Positions 9,509 through 22,753 of a stretch of DNA of 64,000 bases are shown in pieces (the stretch's first letter is position 1; every line of letters begins with the position of its first letter). The translations under genes were made by a program, and so were the position numbers. Source of the DNA: Ceratodon purpureus (Eukaryota; Streptophyta; Bryopsida; Pseudoditrichales; Ditrichaceae); assembly GCA_014871385.1 (NCBI GenBank), contig CM026428.1, positions 1,778,602 through 1,842,601 of the forward strand. The letters are read 5' to 3'. Under the pieces are notes generated by a model. It was not told where the DNA came from. It did not search any database and worked only from the letters and a program-made list of their open reading frames with translations.

Positions 9509-11300
9509 GAGGTGCGAGACGAAGGTCACCCCTGACCACCGGTCACCCACCGAATTGAACAACCTCCACACCGCCGATCACCGGTCAACTCCAGACTCTC
9601 CATCGATGGTAACTGGTGACCGCCGGTCACTCTGGTGAATGATCACTTCCCGCCGTTCCTAAGCCGTCACTTCAAACACTTCCACCTATCGTTGCGTGGG
9701 AACATTAATTGACATTTGGTAGTATACTCCCACACTTAATTCTCTCCTATCCAAAACGAGACTAGTTTACTTAGTTACCATTCTCAAAAAAATCCCTAAA
9801 AATTTAAAAATTCCCCAAAAAATTGTTGTATGTTTAAACGTACATGTGAAGCTTTAAATAAATTATCCTTGTTTTCACAATGACATTATACACTATGGTG
9901 AGGGTTTCCAAGAATAAAAAAATATTTACTGCACATAATCAAAATATCATAAGTAGATCGCCACTAGAATGCATGAGAAAATCTCTCAAAGTATTATTTT
10001 CTTCTTAGAATTAAATTTGTCTAAGAACTTAAAAAAAAAATTAAAATTTTTTAAAAACATTTTCAAATGAATTTGTTCATTGTCCCTTCAATTTTTTATT
10101 TCTCTCCTTTTTATTACGAAAATGAAATTCAGGTATCTAAATTGTTATATCAATGCGTACCGCTTTTTAATTAAAATAACTTGAAATAGCCGTAAATGAA
10201 AACCAACTAAAATACATTTACTTCACTTTGATTTCACAATTACGCCTGTAACTTCTCATTTGGTCCTTGAAGGAACGTTGATTTTTTTTTATAAAAATGA
10301 ACAACATATATAAAGTAACTTCTACAATATCTTTCACTTTCATCCTTGAAGAAATGTCCTTTTTCATTTCTTCCACTTCTTCTTTTTCTTTTATTGTTTC
10401 ATAATTTATTTAAAGAGGGAAAGAAATGATGTTCATCTATTATTTGTTCTAATTTATTTTTCTCCCTTCTTATAGTACCATATCATCATATTTGTTTCCT
10501 TTTTTCTATCTCTCTATTATTATTTTTCTTTTCTCCTCGATTTAAATCTTTTTCCCTTTGTTCTTTTTAATTAACATATTCCATATTTGTTTACTCTTTT
10601 TTTATCCTTCTATTTTTATTTTTATTTTCTTTTATTGTTTTTCTTTTATTTCTTTTCTTCCTTCTTCTTTCACCATATTCCATATTTGTTTCCGCAAGTG
10701 GAAGGGATAAATGAAAAATAAAAATGGAAATTTAAAAAAAAAACAAGATCATTATGGGGATGCAATTGAGATCAAATAGTGGGAGTGGAAGGGATAAATG
10801 AAAATAGTGGAGGAAATGGAAAAAGTGAAAGGAATACAATAGAGATGTAAATGAAGAAGAAAAGCGTGAGTGGAAGAGATAAATGAAAAATAAAATAGAA
10901 ATGAAAAAATAAAATAAAAAACTATAATCGGGATGAAAATGAGAGTGAAAAGTGGTAGTGGAAGGGATAAATGAAAAGAGTAGATGAAAAGGAAAAAAAA
11001 ATTAAGGGAAAGAAATGATGTTCATATACTAATTTTTAAAATTGCACCTTCTATTATTAAAAATTCAAAATAGCTCTTGACAAAAAAATGTAAAAAACAA
11101 AAAATAAACATACTATATTAAGTAATTTCTATGGCATTTTTCTAGTTTATTTTTAAGTTGCTAAATTAGGAACACTCCAGAATTCTTAAATAATAAATGT
11201 ATAAAAAATCAATAGTAGTCGTTTTCAATTTATATCTTATAATTGTATTAAAAAGAGGATCATATTAGAGCCATACTATAATTTAAATGAAAATAGTTTG
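9509..11300. other. AT-rich intergenic region without a gene
   Basis: 9520-9660 holds several GGTCACC/GGTGACC words. A pyrimidine-rich stretch (10380-10680) is followed by a purine-rich stretch (10690-11000). The purine part contains four spaced copies of GTGGAAGGGATAAATGAAAA-like sequence. GGAAAGAAATGATGTTCAT occurs at both 10417 and 10997. No coding potential seen. Confidence 0.5.
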
Positions 11301-13361
11301 TATAGTATTTTGGAATACTTCAACAAACCAATCACTTGACTGAACTAGGCTTCATCCGAAGTTCATCTAAAAAAATCCTGAAGTCCAGACAACTCCATAA
11401 CTTTCAGACGCTTAACAAATATACAATTTCCAGGAGCACGATGATTCCACATTACATGGATGATGGGCAACGTCGTCTGAGTTGAACTAGGATGCTGTGT
11501 GATTCAATCAAGTGTAGATCCTGCCGCGGAGGCTGGACATCAACTCCCACCAGTGTATGTATTTGAATTCTGCCCACATGTCGAGTCAAGAACAGCTGGC
11601 CTATATGGATCTCCATCAAAGGAAATCCTTAGTGTCAGAGCTCGCTATTTTCATTGGCTCATCCAAATCTCTGAATCCATCCTCCTGCATGGAATTTGAA
11701 CGGCTCAGATTGAGTTAGGCAGAGTACTTATTGTACACTTAAATACTCAAAGGTCCCAATGGTACAATACAGTTTTGCCAAAACTGCACTACCTCTAGTG
11801 TACTCTCACCCTTCACTTCTATCTGTACATTTCAAGCATTCTTTGAGGATTTTGAATGTTTAGTTTTGTTGGGTTTTGATGGATTTGTGAAGGATTCCGG
11901 TTTAGTGGTTAAATCCTCCCTTTACCATTGGCGACCATGCTTTAGTTTGAACCATGTGATCTCCAGCTTGTTGTATGTTGTTCCATACCCTATATAGTTT
12001 CTGAAGTACTAAAACTGGATCAGCAAAGGTGGAGCCAGTCACTATCAGGATTTTTAGAGGTGCTGAAGTGCTCAAACTGGCTCAACACAGGTGCTGCTCA
12101 GTCACTATAAGGGTCCTAGAGGTGCTGAAGTACTGAAACTATTGCAGTAGAGAGAAATAGTGCAATAGGAGAAATATGGGGTCTCAAAGGGGGCCCTCTA
12201 AGACAGCCCGTTAGCAGGTGAACCGCTGTCCACACACTCCTCCCCATAAACCCCATTGGTCCATATTGCTGCCTGCTGACAGCGATAGTCCCTTCAATGT
12301 TGGCAGCGCTGGCAGCGCCAATTGGCTAGACCCGTCGCTGGACCTATAGTAATTCACTGTTGTCAGCCAGATGGCACCATTGGTGCCACCATCAAAAGTG
12401 CACAGTTTGAGGTCAAATTTTTTTGTACGTGGGAATGTCAAAGGCCCCTTTGTGCCTTAGTTTTCTCCTAATGGTGGCTAAGGGTTTCAGCTGTTTTCAG
12501 AGGTGGAAGCAGTGGTGCAGCGACGGTTGCAGTTCAACACATGTCCATGGCCAACACAGTAGGGTTGGCTTTGCTACAAGGCTGTTGGGCGACGATGCTC
12601 AGAGGAATTGAAGCCGAGCCAGATTGGCTATGGAGTCGATTCTTGTGAACTGAGGGTAGTTCCACCTCAAAAAAGGAGATAGGTGGCTACGAGGTAAGAG
12701 ATCTAGACTTCCACTATAAAAACAGGCAAAAGGAAAGTAACCCAGAAATATAGGATTTCAAATTTCAAACCTCATATCCAAAAATTTAGGATCTTAGAAA
12801 TTTGAAATTTGAATTGTGGACCTCAATTTAGAGATCTCCATTGATTGTGGGACGTTGTTTTGGAGACATCAGTTGACATTTGGCACTTGGACCTGGGTTT
12901 GGGACAGGTCAGGACTCAGAACAGATTGGGAATTTGGGTTGTTGAGTGCATTTGGGCAGAAGGGCAATTTCTGTCCCAAGTACCCTCATAGCTATAATCA
13001 GAATTGTAACCAATAGGCTAGATTTCCTAGGTGTCAATACAGTGCAAAAAGGGGATAAGAACAAGTCAGAGGCAATTTTGCAGAATTACCTTGATTTATT
13101 CCTAATTGCTAGAAAATTGCATGTAAGTACTAACTAGGCTATACATTCAATTGTTGGGTCTTTGAGTGCTAAACTAACATGAACTATAGAAAAACATACG
13201 GGAGGGAGACAAGTTTTGGTAGCTGAGTGACAAGTAGAGGCCAAATAGAGCCGACCATAGTAGACGTGAAGTAGCAGCCGCCGAGACTAGGAAGAAAACA
13301 CAGCCGACTGAACTTAGCCGGCTGATTATTACAACACTGACAGTACCAGCCATTCACACAC

Positions 13362-14110
13362 CATGGAGGAAGGTGACTTGAACAATTTACGGGCTGAGAG
13401 ACAGGCCATAGGCAGATATAGGCGTTAGCTGCAACGTGAGGAGCGGATAGCAAAACCGACTCCAACAGAGGCACTCAACTGACTTAGCTCGCAAGGCAGT
13501 GCAGCTAAACAAGTGGGTGAACTCATCAACATGGAAGTCAGGAATGATATTTCGTAATCAAATGGGAGGACGAAGGAAAGCCAATTTAAAGAGGGGAGGC
13601 AGTTCGAAAAAGGGGATAGTCTAAACAGTCATCCTCATCAAGCCAACATCCCCTGGAGATATATTAGGACATGAGTAGAATTGCGTCGTTCAAGAGGGAC
13701 TTCTCCACTACAGTAGATGATTGCAACACCTTTCACAAAGAAAGACGCCAGACGTAGGAAGCCTTCGCAAAGCCGACGTAGTGGCTAAGTTGAGTTAGTG
13801 GCAAAGCAGACTTGGAAGCAGAGCCAACTCACTGGCCAAGCCGACTTCGTGACAGAGCCGATTTGAGAGCAAAGCACAGATTGCTGCAGAGCCGACCAAC
13901 ATTACTAGTTCGTCTTCCAACAATGCCAGAGACATTGCGAGCAGCATCCCAAATCCTCATACCGACATTAGAGGAGACAAAGAGCCGACTAGTTCCAGAG
14001 CGGGCCCCACCTATCCAACCAGAAGATTTTTCTGCCAAGAACATCCACTTCCTTGATGAATATAGGCTTCGGACAGAGTGGGAGGGGGGAAGCACGGTAA
14101 AGTCGACCAC
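13362..14110 (+). pseudogene. A2 copy of the A1-encoded protein
   Basis: Begins MEEGDLNNLRAERQAI, parallel to MEEGDPNDLQDERQAM in A1. It is broken by several stops; the first TAG falls where A1 has Trp. The best preserved open part is 13812-14100 (NIHFLDEYRL). A later piece of the same gene appears near 14815-14870, just before the right arm of the nested element. Confidence 0.7.
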
Positions 14111-14116
14111 AAAGTG

Positions 14117-15045
14117 ACACATGTGATCACTTGGAAGTGATTATGAAGTGTGCTGTTTTTTAAAGCTCAAAACTGATTTTGAGCATTTTGGTGTAGTTTT
14201 TGAGCATTTTAGTCACTTTTTAAAGTGTCTTAGGTTATCTCACATGTTCTACATTAAAAGAACATCTTTAATTGAAACTTAATTTGACCACTAGTTCTAA
14301 ATCATGAAAATGAATTTTCCAAAGTCTTAATTTCTTCATTTGGTGGCCTCTATTGTCTTTAGATGATGTTTTTTCCATTTTGAAAAAAAATGTTCGGTGA
14401 AAAAAAGCGCTCAAAAAGTACCGCAGGAGTGATCCTTTTAAAAAACATCCTTGCGGTACTTTTGGAACCCTAAACCAATTAATGAGTATATGAATTGACT
14501 ATTTTAGAATACCTCTTAAACATACAGAGGGCACCACTTAATGAAAAGTGATTTTTTTATAGTTTTTGATTCTTTTATAGTTACTTTTTCAAATGACTGC
14601 ATTCACTTTGCTTGGATTTAAAGCCTTCATACAATAACTTTAAATTGTCTACTTCGCACAAAACTTTTCTAAGTTGTCTAGAAAAACAAGTTGAGAATCC
14701 ATATTAGCAAAAAAATTGACTTCAATTACATCTTTCCATCACTTTTGTACAATTTTTGCAAAAGGGCTGGAATCAACATTTAGATAAGCACTTTTTTGGT
14801 CCACTTTACCGACCTTCTCCTCGGGACCAAGAGGCGGAAGACATGCTTGAAGTGGAGGCTTTTAGAACCAAATTGTTGGCTGAATCAATTAAAATGTTCT
14901 TTTAATGTAGACGCATGCTAGATAACCTACGACACTTTAAAAAGTGACTAAAATGCTCAAAAACTACACCAAAATGCTCAAAATCAGTTTTGAGCTTTAA
15001 AAAACAGCACACTTCATAATCACTTCGTAGTAATCACATTTTGCA
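14117..15045. mobile_element. Inverted-repeat (foldback/MITE-like) element nested in A2
   Basis: The left arm, 14117 to about 14290, and right arm, about 14870-15045, are inverted copies of roughly 170 bp. They share GAAGTGATTATGAAGTGTGC, TCAAAACTGATTTTGAGCAT and TTCTACATTAAAAGAACAT-like sequence with few mismatches. There is no ORF in the interior. Just inside the right arm, 14815-14870 still resembles the A ORF, so the element may have captured or duplicated flanking sequence. No clear target duplication was found. Confidence 0.65.
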
Positions 15046-16476
15046 CTTTCTGGTCCATTTTATTGTGCTCTCCCCCTTTACAAATGGAAGAATGATGGAA
15101 GGAGCAACAAAGGAGGCAAGAGTAGGAGCGCATTGGAAGGATATCAGCTGCGGCTAAATTTATCTACTTTCCCTCTACAATCGATTGTAGGCAAGAGCGT
15201 CTTGGGACCACTAGCTGCAAAGCCGACCTGGACCATACAAAGCTTCTCATAATATGTGGACCACCTGAAATGTGATGTGTACATAGCCTGACACTCAACT
15301 GAGTCAGTATGATATCCAGCGAAATCTGCAGAGCCAATTGTTAAAGACTCAATACCTCGTCTAACCCTGTAGACTGGCTAGTGGATGTTCAGCCTACTCT
15401 AGCACCTCCAGGCTATAGTTTTGCGGATTTTTTGCAAACAGACCCAGTAGTGCCAATTGCCACTCAGAAATAGACGACTTATCTAGGCTTTTTAGCAGGA
15501 TATCCCTGTGTAGTGCCAATAGTGCGCACAAACGACTTTAGATCAGCTCCTCTACAGCCACCAGTTAGTGCGCAGCGGGGGGTAGCTTATATGCGTGCGG
15601 CGAGCGGCGAGCGGAGATTTGGAGAGTGGAGAGCAGAAAATGAGGCCCTAAATCTAAAAACAATAAAGTTCTTACTAAAAATAAAAACTATTATTAGATT
15701 ATTAGATTATTTTAGGAATATTCTAAGAACCTATAACCGTGGCCTGAATTACAGTTTTTTTAATAATTTTTACTAAGTTCCCCTGCCTTTTTTTTTAATA
15801 TTCCTAAAGTTGATACGACCGATAAACTAACTTTTTGAATCCTATGTCATTTTCTTTACATTACTACATTTCTACCAATCTCATCTACATGGCATTCATC
15901 ATTTTTTATTGATTGTTAATCATTTGAATTAATTTCCCTTCCCATCTTCTTCGATTCTATCCATCTTCTCAATTCCAATTCTATCTATCTATTCTATTCC
16001 TCCATTATATGTTTTATTGCGTTGATGTTAATTGCCATGTCATCTTCTTATTTTGCCATTCATTTGCTTCTTATATATTCTTTGTTCATTTTCAATTTAA
16101 TATTTTTCTCCCCTTTCAATTTTTATTTTTGAATCATGTTTTCCCTTAATGTACACACACCCTCTTTCAGATGCATTTATTGAGTTTAATTTTTTTTTAA
16201 ATTTATTTATTTATTTTTAAAATTTTTAAACGAACTTTCTCTAGTTCCCCCTCAATTTTTGGTTTAGGGTATGTTGTTTACAAATCAATGAAAACAGTGT
16301 CAACAAACCCAGTCACGCTATTCAGTAGGATGAAATTCATTTATTATTATATGGTCCAGGTTTCAAGGGCGCCAAGCATCTAGCTCTTGGATATTTAAGT
16401 AGTGGCAATAGAAGGTCACTTCCTCTTTGTTCATTCTCTTCTTGAAGCAAGTCCAAGGAGGAGCGTGTTTCGGATA

Positions 16477-16808
16477 TGGAAGATGTCAGGGATACAGCTC
16501 TCTCACTTGGTGATGTCGTTGGCCCATTTCATCCATATGTGGAGGTCGAGGGGGGAGACGGGGCGAATGGGTGCAATGAAGGGCATTCTGGAAATGATGA
16601 CGTGGATGTAGAATATGACGTGATAGGAGACTTATGGCTGTAGAAGAGCCAGGTAGTCTCGTAGTACTTCAGGAGGAGCCGGTTGTGCCTTTGCCACCTC
16701 ATGCATACTCCAAGGTCGAGAAGATTCCACCAAGGACTTATTCTAGGGAAGCATTATGTAGAAAGAGTGAAGCTTGTCCATTGTTGAAACGTCCCCGCCT
16801 ACGATAAA
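16477..16808 (+). pseudogene. Frameshifted homologue of the MULE-1 right-end accessory gene
   Basis: The ATG at 16477 opens MEDVRDTALSLGDVVGPFHP, matching MEEVGFGVVSLGDEGGPFEP of the gene at 38039-38482. After the TAG near 16642 another frame continues HAYSKVEKIPPRTYSREALC, matching HAYSRVGRIPPGTYSRSAIC. One indel plus a stop separates the halves. Conservation of both ends shows the family gene is real and that this copy is dead. Confidence 0.75.
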
Positions 16809-17179
16809 TGCCAAGTAGGGAATGAGCAATGAACGTCAATGTAGCTTGTCCTGTGGTGCAGCAGGAGGTTGGTAATTATGCTGAAAATGCGAGTGGGATA
16901 CCTAAACGCATTAATTTCAAAGAATAAAATGGGTTTTGAAATGTATTGATGGCATTAGAACAGTCCAACTGTTTTAGGGTATAAAGAACAAAGGCCACTT
17001 GTCCAACTGAATGCTATTGTTACTCAATGTAATAAATGTGAATGACAAAACCTTTATATTGAAATAGGCAATACGAGATTTGCATTGCTGACTTAGTATA
17101 AGGAAAAATTCAATCACCAATGACTAAGTATCCCCATTAACCACCGTCCACTATGCGAATGCGTGTCTAAAAAAGTACG

Positions 17180-17540
17180 CTCCCTCCTCTTTTTTGGCCA
17201 GGGGGTGAGTCAAGATTCCACTCTCTAGGACTAGATTGACCTCGTTGAAACTAAAGGTAGGCGCATGGATGAAAAGCTCGGTCTCGGATCACAGTTGCAG
17301 ACCTTCAAAAGGATGTAATACAAGTGTTTAGAGTACGAAAACTGAATCCTGCCTCGAAACTTAGTCATTGTCTTCTTGAATGCAGGGCAAGTGCAACCAG
17401 GCTAAGAGCTGATGGTGATCTGGTACCGTGTGATGGTAGGAGCAATGCCGAAATCCAGCCTGATGATGCAACCATGGCCCGGGTGAGGTAACATAGTGAC
17501 AGAGCGGAAGCAAGCTTTGACTCGGATTCGGAGGAGCCCA
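17180..17540 (-). pseudogene. Transposase C-terminal relic with SWIM region
   Basis: The reverse complement aligns with 37460-37810 of the intact transposase. It covers the ITIS segment, the Cys-x-Cys of the SWIM finger, and the final TFSFNEV and LESGILTHP blocks. It contains frameshifts and stops. 17541-17845 is a non-matching stretch with no gene seen. Confidence 0.8.
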
Positions 17541-17845
17541 TGCAGTGTCAGCGATGGTTTTGGAGTTGAATTTGGAGTTGAATTCGATGCGAATTCGCTC
17601 CGGCACGGGCTCTAAGGCTAGTGGCCGCGGGTAGTCCCCCACTGATTCCTGCCCCGGCCCCGGCTTCACTCTCTCTTGCTTGCCATTGCCCATGATTGCT
17701 CTTACACCTCTTCCGCTCAGGTTGCGCCTATTACTGCAAGGAACTATGGAATTGGAGGTTGCAGGTTAAGGTTGTAAGACTGCTTGACGGATCCAAGGCG
17801 CCCCTCGAGTAAATGTAGAGCGTACGTGAGTAGGAGAGAAGTAAA

Positions 17846-18110
17846 GGGGAAAGTTCGTATGTGAGCGGAGAGCGGAGAGCACAGAATGGAGAGCACAGAA
17901 ATGACAATTAGCAAAATTTTCAAAAGCAAAGTAGACCCTATAACCGTGGAAAATTACTAAATTAAGGCTTGATTTTGACACTTTTATTAGGAAAAGAGTA
18001 TATTTCCGTGGAAATCAGGATTATCTCTGGTAAGAATTTATTACGTTTGTTCTCTAAAATACAAATTAGGGCTGATGTCATGATGACGTCATGCATATAT
18101 TTTGTAAGAA
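17846..18110. repeat. Left terminus of MULE-2
   Basis: Begins GGGGAAAGTTCGTATGTGAG, followed by GAGCGGA/GAGCACA units. It ends with the conserved block ATTAGGGCTGATGTCATGAT and TGACGTCATGC at 18065-18100. It is nearly identical to 58408-58670 and matches 2700-2968 in reverse. Confidence 0.85.
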
Positions 18111-18601
18111 TTGTCATGGGTTTAGGCAAGATACAATGATCAGGGGTTAAGTTTTAGATCAAACAAATAATTCTTTCATAGGATTATGTAAATGCACAAG
18201 GAAAAAAACAAATTTCACAGAACATAAAGGAGGCAAGGTTTGAAAACTTCCTAGAATATTTCAAAATTCGTGTATAATATCTTATCTGCTGAAACCAAGA
18301 TATACCTTGTCAGAGTCCTTGGCTTCATCAAAGATTACTCTCTCTTCCTAGGCAGCGAAGCATCTTCATTTGAGTGATACAAGTAGGAGATTTTCATCAT
18401 GAAACAGCACTTGGTAAGCTGGGTTCCACAGAAGGAAGTCACTCTTGGTTTCTTGAGCTTCTTTCTAGATGGCGTATTAGGATAGTGACACAGTCCTTGG
18501 CAATCCTCTCTGTATGCGAAGGTAGCATAGGAGTTTGGGAGGGTCAATCTGCAAGCTTGCGTGGAACGTTTTAAGACTACAACAATTTAGTGTGTTGCGC
18601 G

Positions 18602-18967
18602 ATGCCGAAGGTGCGTAATGCAAGATCGAGGAGGACGAGAGCGGCTGTAGGTTTGGCCCGAAAGGCACCGGCGAGTTATCAGGACCTGCGGCCCTGGCTG
18701 CTGGAGGTGGAGCGCGCTAGGGAACGAGGCATGGACCTGCCACCGTTTAGGCACATCGGAAGCCTCCATGTTGGTGAAGGTGAATGGCGTTGGACAGTGC
18801 TTTGTACCAATGAGCTTCTCCGTATTATGGAGTTGTCTCTAATCCCGTATCCGTTGCCATCGAACGTCGATGAGAATCTAGTTGTTCAGCTGCCCAAAGT
18901 CATCATCTCGGATGGCAAAACCTGCTGGTTTGATATCGACAAGAGTTGGACTGTATATCCCCCGTAG
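18602..18967 (+). CDS. Small MULE-2 protein, unknown family
   Basis: 121 aa from the ATG at 18602. The N-terminus is very basic (MPKVRNARSRRTRA), suggesting nucleic-acid or nuclear targeting. A compact domain follows, containing PWLLEVERARERG, WRWTVLCTNELLRIM and WFDIDKSWTVYPP. An almost identical copy starts at 59178 and is cut after 54 codons by the hAT. It lies between the MULE-2 left end and the methyltransferase-like gene, transcribed toward the latter. In MULE-1 a different small gene occupies this side (24507-25016). Function unknown; no enzyme motif. Confidence 0.55.
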   Translation: MPKVRNARSRRTRAAVGLARKAPASYQDLRPWLLEVERARERGMDLPPFRHIGSLHVGEGEWRWTVLCTNELLRIMELSLIPYPLPSNVDENLVVQLPKVIISDGKTCWFDIDKSWTVYPP

Positions 18968-19645
18968 GATTAGTATTGTGAAGACTACTAGGGTGTTCGA
19001 ACACATTCCTTTAGATATGGTCCCTTATTGGATCTAGATACGAGTATTCCAGCATGATGTTATTAGATAATATAGATAATTCTAGGAATATGAGAACTCG
19101 AAACCAACTAAAAGAAATGGTCTTAAAAGTTCTTGAAATATTTCAGAGTTCGTGTACAATAATGGAGTAGCAGAAACCAAGATGTACACCAAGTCAGACT
19201 GCTTGTCTTCGTCGAAGAATTCTCCGTCTTTCGATAAGAGCATTCCTAGCTTAAGTGTCAAGCAAGAATCTATACAAGCCTTACCAGACGTCCTTGAAGT
19301 TCTATAAGCTCAATCATTTTTGTAGAACTTAAGAGTGTACTTGCTAGGGAGTTGTTTGAAGGTAACATAGGTATGGAAATGTGGGATTTTGAATGATTAA
19401 GATATAAATTACAGCGCAATATAAATTTTGAGCATTTCTTTTGTAACATTTCATTCTTCATATTATATTTTGAGCATTACAGTTGTGACTTTTCATCCTT
19501 TACAAACACGGAGACAAATTGGAAATGAGGATCATAACAAGTTTAGGTTGTTTCCAATAGAGTAGACGAAGGATTACGCAATGAACTCCAATTAAATCAA
19601 ATCAAATCAAATGAAAACAATGAAAGACCGAAGCGTCCTTCAAAC
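18968..19645. other. Region between two convergent MULE-2 genes
   Basis: No gene. 19100-19260 imperfectly repeats 18235-18400 (ATATTTCA..TTCGTGTA and AAACCAAGAT blocks), an internal duplication about 870 bp apart. 19004-19058 matches the inner part of the MULE-D end at 2641-2700 in reverse. Confidence 0.5.
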
Positions 19646-22600
19646 TCACAACATGCTACAATCGCTACTTCCACTCTCAGAACTAGATGACTCTGAATCT
19701 CCTTCTACAGCCTCGTCATCGACGAATAGAAGGGCCCTGGGATCAAAAGTAGTTGGCCGACTAGGAACATAAGTAAGGGCTTCAGATTGAAACGCCTGTG
19801 CTAAGTCCTCTGCGTAGTCCAGAAGTATGAAAGGCTGAATCGGGCTGGAATGAAGACGCCACGATGGAGTGGACACAGCTCTTGGCCGATGTGGCGGTGT
19901 TGCTGAAACTACTCTGCAATAGAAAACCGATTGTGGTTAGATCGAGTATGTAGAGCAGCAAAGAGAAGCAATGCTTGGATAATTTTGACAAAGAATAGAA
20001 GACTTACACCACTTATCAGGTCTTGGTCTCTTTGGAGGCGCTTCGTCTGCTGCTGCCGGCCTTGGAAGTTTAGGAGGGCCCATGGCGGATGGTCTAGCCA
20101 TGCACGGTTTGAGAATAGCACTGAATATGGCTTCGTCCTCCTCAAAAGCTAGAATGTGACGACCAATAGCCTGGGAAGCCTTGATGGAGGCCCCTAAAAC
20201 TCGGAGAGAAACAAAGAAATAAGAAATTGTAGAAAAAAAAAGAGGAATAATTAAGCAGAGATATGTATGAATAGTTACCTGTCCCTGCATTCCAATCAAG
20301 GACTATGTCGCCGGGCTTTGACAGCTCCTCAATTCTGCCCTGCATCATCTCAGGGGATTTCTCCCTTGGGCCTCTCCACGGCACCTCCCCATTCATGAGC
20401 TGAGATTCCACATCGGTGAAGTTGAAAATGGCATCACTCTCGGTAATGTTGAGGACCCCATGTATCAACTGGGATTTCTTCGTCTGGAAGGAGAAATTAC
20501 TGCCACTACGAACGTAGACGCGAATCCAGAACCGCATAGTCTGCACTCAAGCAAAACCAGTGAGTAAAATTAAGCGGAAGGGTTATCAGTAAGTAAAGAG
20601 AAGGGTATGTTTAGGGAAATTACCAAGTTCTCGGGGTTCGTAGGAGAAGTCAGGCCGAGTACATTGACGCCCCACCAGTCCTTGAAAAGCACAAAGTCAC
20701 CCAACCCAGCTTCTTCCTCGATATCCTTAACCACGCTCTGATCAGTGTTGTAGATGAGGCAGAGGGCACCATCCCTCTGCAGGTATGAATCTGCAAAACG
20801 GAAGATGTCGTACACATAATCCTTGGGGCGAGAGTCCTAAGGCGGAATACTCGTGCGGGGAACGGAAACGGATGGGGCGGGAAGATTCTCAGGGATGTCG
20901 GCAATGATCAAGTCGACTCCCAGATGGTCCTCTTGTTTGCAATAGTCCCCAACTCTGTTTTCGCGGCCTGCTCGAAACTTGAGGAAACAAGAAAGCAGAG
21001 TTACAAACTACAAAGCGAGTAGAGATGGCTGAATCCATTAAATGTCAAAATATCGGAACATACCTTGCGAATGAAGTCTTGAGTCTTGATCCAATCCGGG
21101 TCGCCGCCACCTTTTCTCTCGTGTCTCTTATTTTGCCGCAACATGGAATCCACAGATGAGTTGAAGACAGAAACATGTGTGGAAATCGAAGCTCCAGCGG
21201 AAGAAGTTGTTTGAGGATATAGTTTGGCCTTCCTCTGCTCAAGGAGACCTCTGGTGATCTCCGAAGCACTGATCGAGGAAGGAGCCGGCAAAGAAGCTGG
21301 AGAAGGGTTCGTAACGACAATACCCGGAGAGGGCTCTGGTGCCTTCTTTGCTGGCGCGGAAGACTCCGCACCAGTTTGCTGTGATGCCTCTGACTGAGAA
21401 CGCAGAGATTTCAGTCGCCTTCCTCTCCCTCTCTTCGGTGGTGGAGCAGAAGACTGATCCTGCTCTCCTTCACGACCTTCTGCATCATCCACGGAGTCCT
21501 CTACCACTACCTCACCCCCATCGTGTAGAGTCTTGACGTCCGCCTCTGAGTCAATCGTGAAACCACGAGAGCAATCAAGATACCAGCATCCCTCAAGCAA
21601 GTGAGGAGCTTTGTACCTTTTCAATTGTTGGGGAGAATAGATACACTCGTCCGAGGTTTTCGACGTCCAAGCAGTAAAGTACTTAGGGAGCTGCTGAACC
21701 TTGATTGCCCCCTTCAGAAGAAGCTCTCGCTTGAAGTACCTAAGTAAACCAATATGTAGAATGTTAGTATCAAAAAGATAAAGAGACCTTATTCTGGAAT
21801 TTGAATCTGATTAAAAGGAATGTATCGTACCGGTAAATAACCCGCTTGACAACCTGAGCGGTTCGAGGAAATTTAGCAAAAATGGACTTCTTGTCAAAGG
21901 GCTTATCAGCCTTATTTCCAATGAACGTAGGGAAGGCCTTGTCCCACAAGAGAATACGTGAACTCTCCACATAATCGCCCGGTTCTTGTACTTCAGGAAA
22001 GGCCTTCCAATTAATAACAAAATTCTCCACCTTGCATATGTCCTCGAATTCGTTGATGACGGCTTCCTCCAACTGTAATACAGAATTCAATTAATTAGCA
22101 ATGAGAGAGAATCGAGGAAGAGAAGAAAGGATCAGGTCATTGAAAAGGTTTTTAAGAAATTATATCCCAGCCCAGAATGAGGCCTTGTTCAACCATGGGT
22201 CAAATTCGGTATCCTTGAATTCAAGTGGTAGAAATCTGTAAGACAATCGGGAACTCAGAGATGAGTTCCACCACCTCAACCAACGAGCCTTGTATTTGGC
22301 CTCGACGGATGCTGGAACAATCTTCTAGAGCTTATCAAGTGACATCTCAGGTTTAGAGAAGTCACTGAAATGCCGATTAATCTGCAACAAGTAGAGGAGT
22401 TTTAGAAAATATGAATACGTAAATGTTGTTGTGATACAAAATACTGAACTCAGCCACGATGAGGGTCTCACTTTGTTGAGGAAGTCGTCACCATTCTTGG
22501 GATTTGCAATTGCCAAGTACTTGGTGAAGTCCTTCCTCTTAATCGATTCCACCATGTTGTTTGAAGCCGCATTCATGGCATCCCAAACACCAGTCGCGGT

Positions 22601-22753
22601 TTGGTCTTCAATGGGTGTTTTCTCCTTGTAGATTCTGGCAGCTTCGTCAGAAGCAACCACAATTTCTCGCTGGAACACAAAGTAATGTTTGAGGAACTTT
22701 ATGAAGCAGCGTAAATCAATTGCCGAATGGAAGCGTGAGGGGGGGAGGAATAA

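Larger units (their letters stand above)
11840..15450 (+). mobile_element. Element A2: decayed inverted copy of element A
   Basis: The LTR 3' end, TTTAGTGGTTAAATCCTCCC (11899-11918) through TTTACCA, is followed by the same PBS (TGGCGACCATGC) as A1 but on the plus strand. Next come the conserved AT stem (about 12740-12820) and a degenerate ORF homologous to the A1 protein. AGCCGAC words are frequent from 13300 to 15230. The 3' LTR and exact outer ends were not found. Another inverted-repeat element interrupts it at 14117-15045. Boundaries are approximate. Confidence 0.65.
15577..17540 (-). mobile_element. Decayed MULE remnant (MULE-3)
   Basis: The end at 15577 (GGGGGGTAGC, then GAGCGGCGAGCGGAGATT) is a diverged version of the family terminus with GAGCGGA repeats. 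Inside it follow an accessory-gene relic on the plus strand (16477-16808) and a SWIM-containing transposase relic on the minus strand (17180-17540). This is the mirror image of the right part of MULE-1, where the accessory gene sits between transposase and terminus. The rest is AT-rich, with no other gene. It is cut off before the MULE-2 end at 17846. Confidence 0.7.

Noticed and set aside
12211-13016. Short ORFs in the A2 leader
   Set aside because: Not shared with A1 at the same position; they fall in noncoding leader sequence.
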